Source: a candidate division TM6 bacterium UASB124 (GTDB lineage Bacteria; Dependentiae; Babeliae; Babeliales; RVW-14). Taken from it: 14,674 nucleotides of DNA. The stretch covers positions 364,455-379,128 of the forward strand of contig LDIV01000001.1 of NCBI GenBank assembly GCA_001468855.1, in the 5' to 3' direction. Below the pieces are notes generated by a model. It ran no database searches. It was given only the letters and a program-made list of their open reading frames with translations, and had not been told where the DNA came from. The translations under genes and the position numbers were made by a program. Shown here piece by piece: positions 14,331 through 14,674 of this stretch (its first letter is position 1; each line of letters starts with the position of its first letter).

Positions 14331-14674
14331 ATGGTTTGGCCTATGGTCAAATTGATAACATTTCAGCAATAAACACAGCCCAAAATCAACAAAAGAAATA
14401 CCAGTTACTACACCAAGTCTGCAATACGTCATGAAAACATACAATGGCATAAAACATTGTTTCATGTTCTCCACAAAACGGTTATAACTTGGGGCTGTTG
14501 GAAATGCCGTCCTGATTAGTCCTTTGATATAGATGGAATAATAGACCGTGAACGTTCTTACACATGAACGATGGAAGAAGATAACGATTGTCATCATTTC
14601 GCTTTGACTTAATTGTTGCTTTGGTCTGGTCATTTTTTCTGTTTCAAGCATTCTTATTTTAATTTCTTTATCTA
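14325..14674 (-). pseudogene. IS982-type transposase, N-terminal remnant
   Basis: The frame is open from the right edge (DKEIKIRMLETEK...) and continues for about 116 codons. TRPKQQLSQSEMMTIVIFFH, SYNRFVENM, MPLYVFM and GISFVD match, in order and spacing, the N-terminal helical part and first catalytic Asp region of IS982-family DDE transposases. After GISFVD the expected S-T-x-x-x-V continuation is replaced by unrelated FGLCLLLKC and a stop 18 codons later, so the catalytic C-terminal half is missing. The remnant abuts the hydrolase gene, with 25 bases between its stop and that ATG. It cannot be active; the true start lies beyond the window. Confidence 0.8.

Noticed and set aside
1..14674. 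CRISPR array, tRNA genes or prophage/defence island
   Set aside because: No regularly spaced repeats, no recognisable tRNA arms or T-loop patterns, and no phage, nuclease or toxin-antitoxin genes were seen; apart from the IS982 remnant the content is housekeeping and transport.

Overview
The window is AT-rich, densely packed bacterial DNA with short intergenic gaps, 4-8 base gene overlaps and only one degraded mobile element. Every gene from 2500 to the right end lies on the minus strand. The gene content points to a small-genome, probably host-associated bacterium with a cell envelope: signal peptidase, a PASTA protein, a polyamine ABC importer whose binding proteins are membrane-anchored, a bacterial type A RNase P RNA, and a stripped-down MutY without an iron-sulfur cluster. 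Candidatus Dependentiae (TM6) or a similar lineage would fit, but this is an inference from style and content, not a demonstrated placement.

Layout. 1-96: C-terminal tail of an unidentified plus-strand gene. 104-760 (minus): TsaC/YrdC, for tRNA t6A synthesis. 847-2498 (plus): a variant mutY translationally coupled to pgeF (YfiH/laccase-domain family). 2500-5620 (minus): lepB then metG, overlapping by 8 bases; metG ends one base from the convergent pgeF stop. 5748-10851 (minus): potA-potB-potC-potD-potD, a complete polyamine-type ABC importer with two tandem, diverged binding proteins, closed by an intrinsic terminator whose loop contains the last stop codon. 10894-11583 (minus): an unrecognised His-rich six-helix membrane protein with an internal duplication. 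11744-12493 (minus): a stand-alone single-pass protein with three PASTA repeats. About 12545-12900 (minus): rnpB, the RNase P RNA. 12816-13316 (minus): a small polytopic membrane protein whose last ~27 codons run into rnpB. 13313-14299 (minus): a NAPE-PLD/UlaG-type metallo-beta-lactamase-fold hydrolase. 14325 to the right edge (minus): N-terminal remnant of an IS982-type transposase.

How it fits together. The pot cluster imports polyamines or related cations: PotA powers the PotB/PotC channel, and two periplasmic-side anchored receptors deliver ligand. The differing binding-site residues suggest the receptors are not redundant. LepB and MetG serve general secretion and translation; TsaC, RNase P and MetG all concern tRNA. 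The least explained items are the duplicated FHxxH/TxSDxxxP membrane protein, the ORF overlapping rnpB, and the MutY with a Glu in place of the catalytic Asp.
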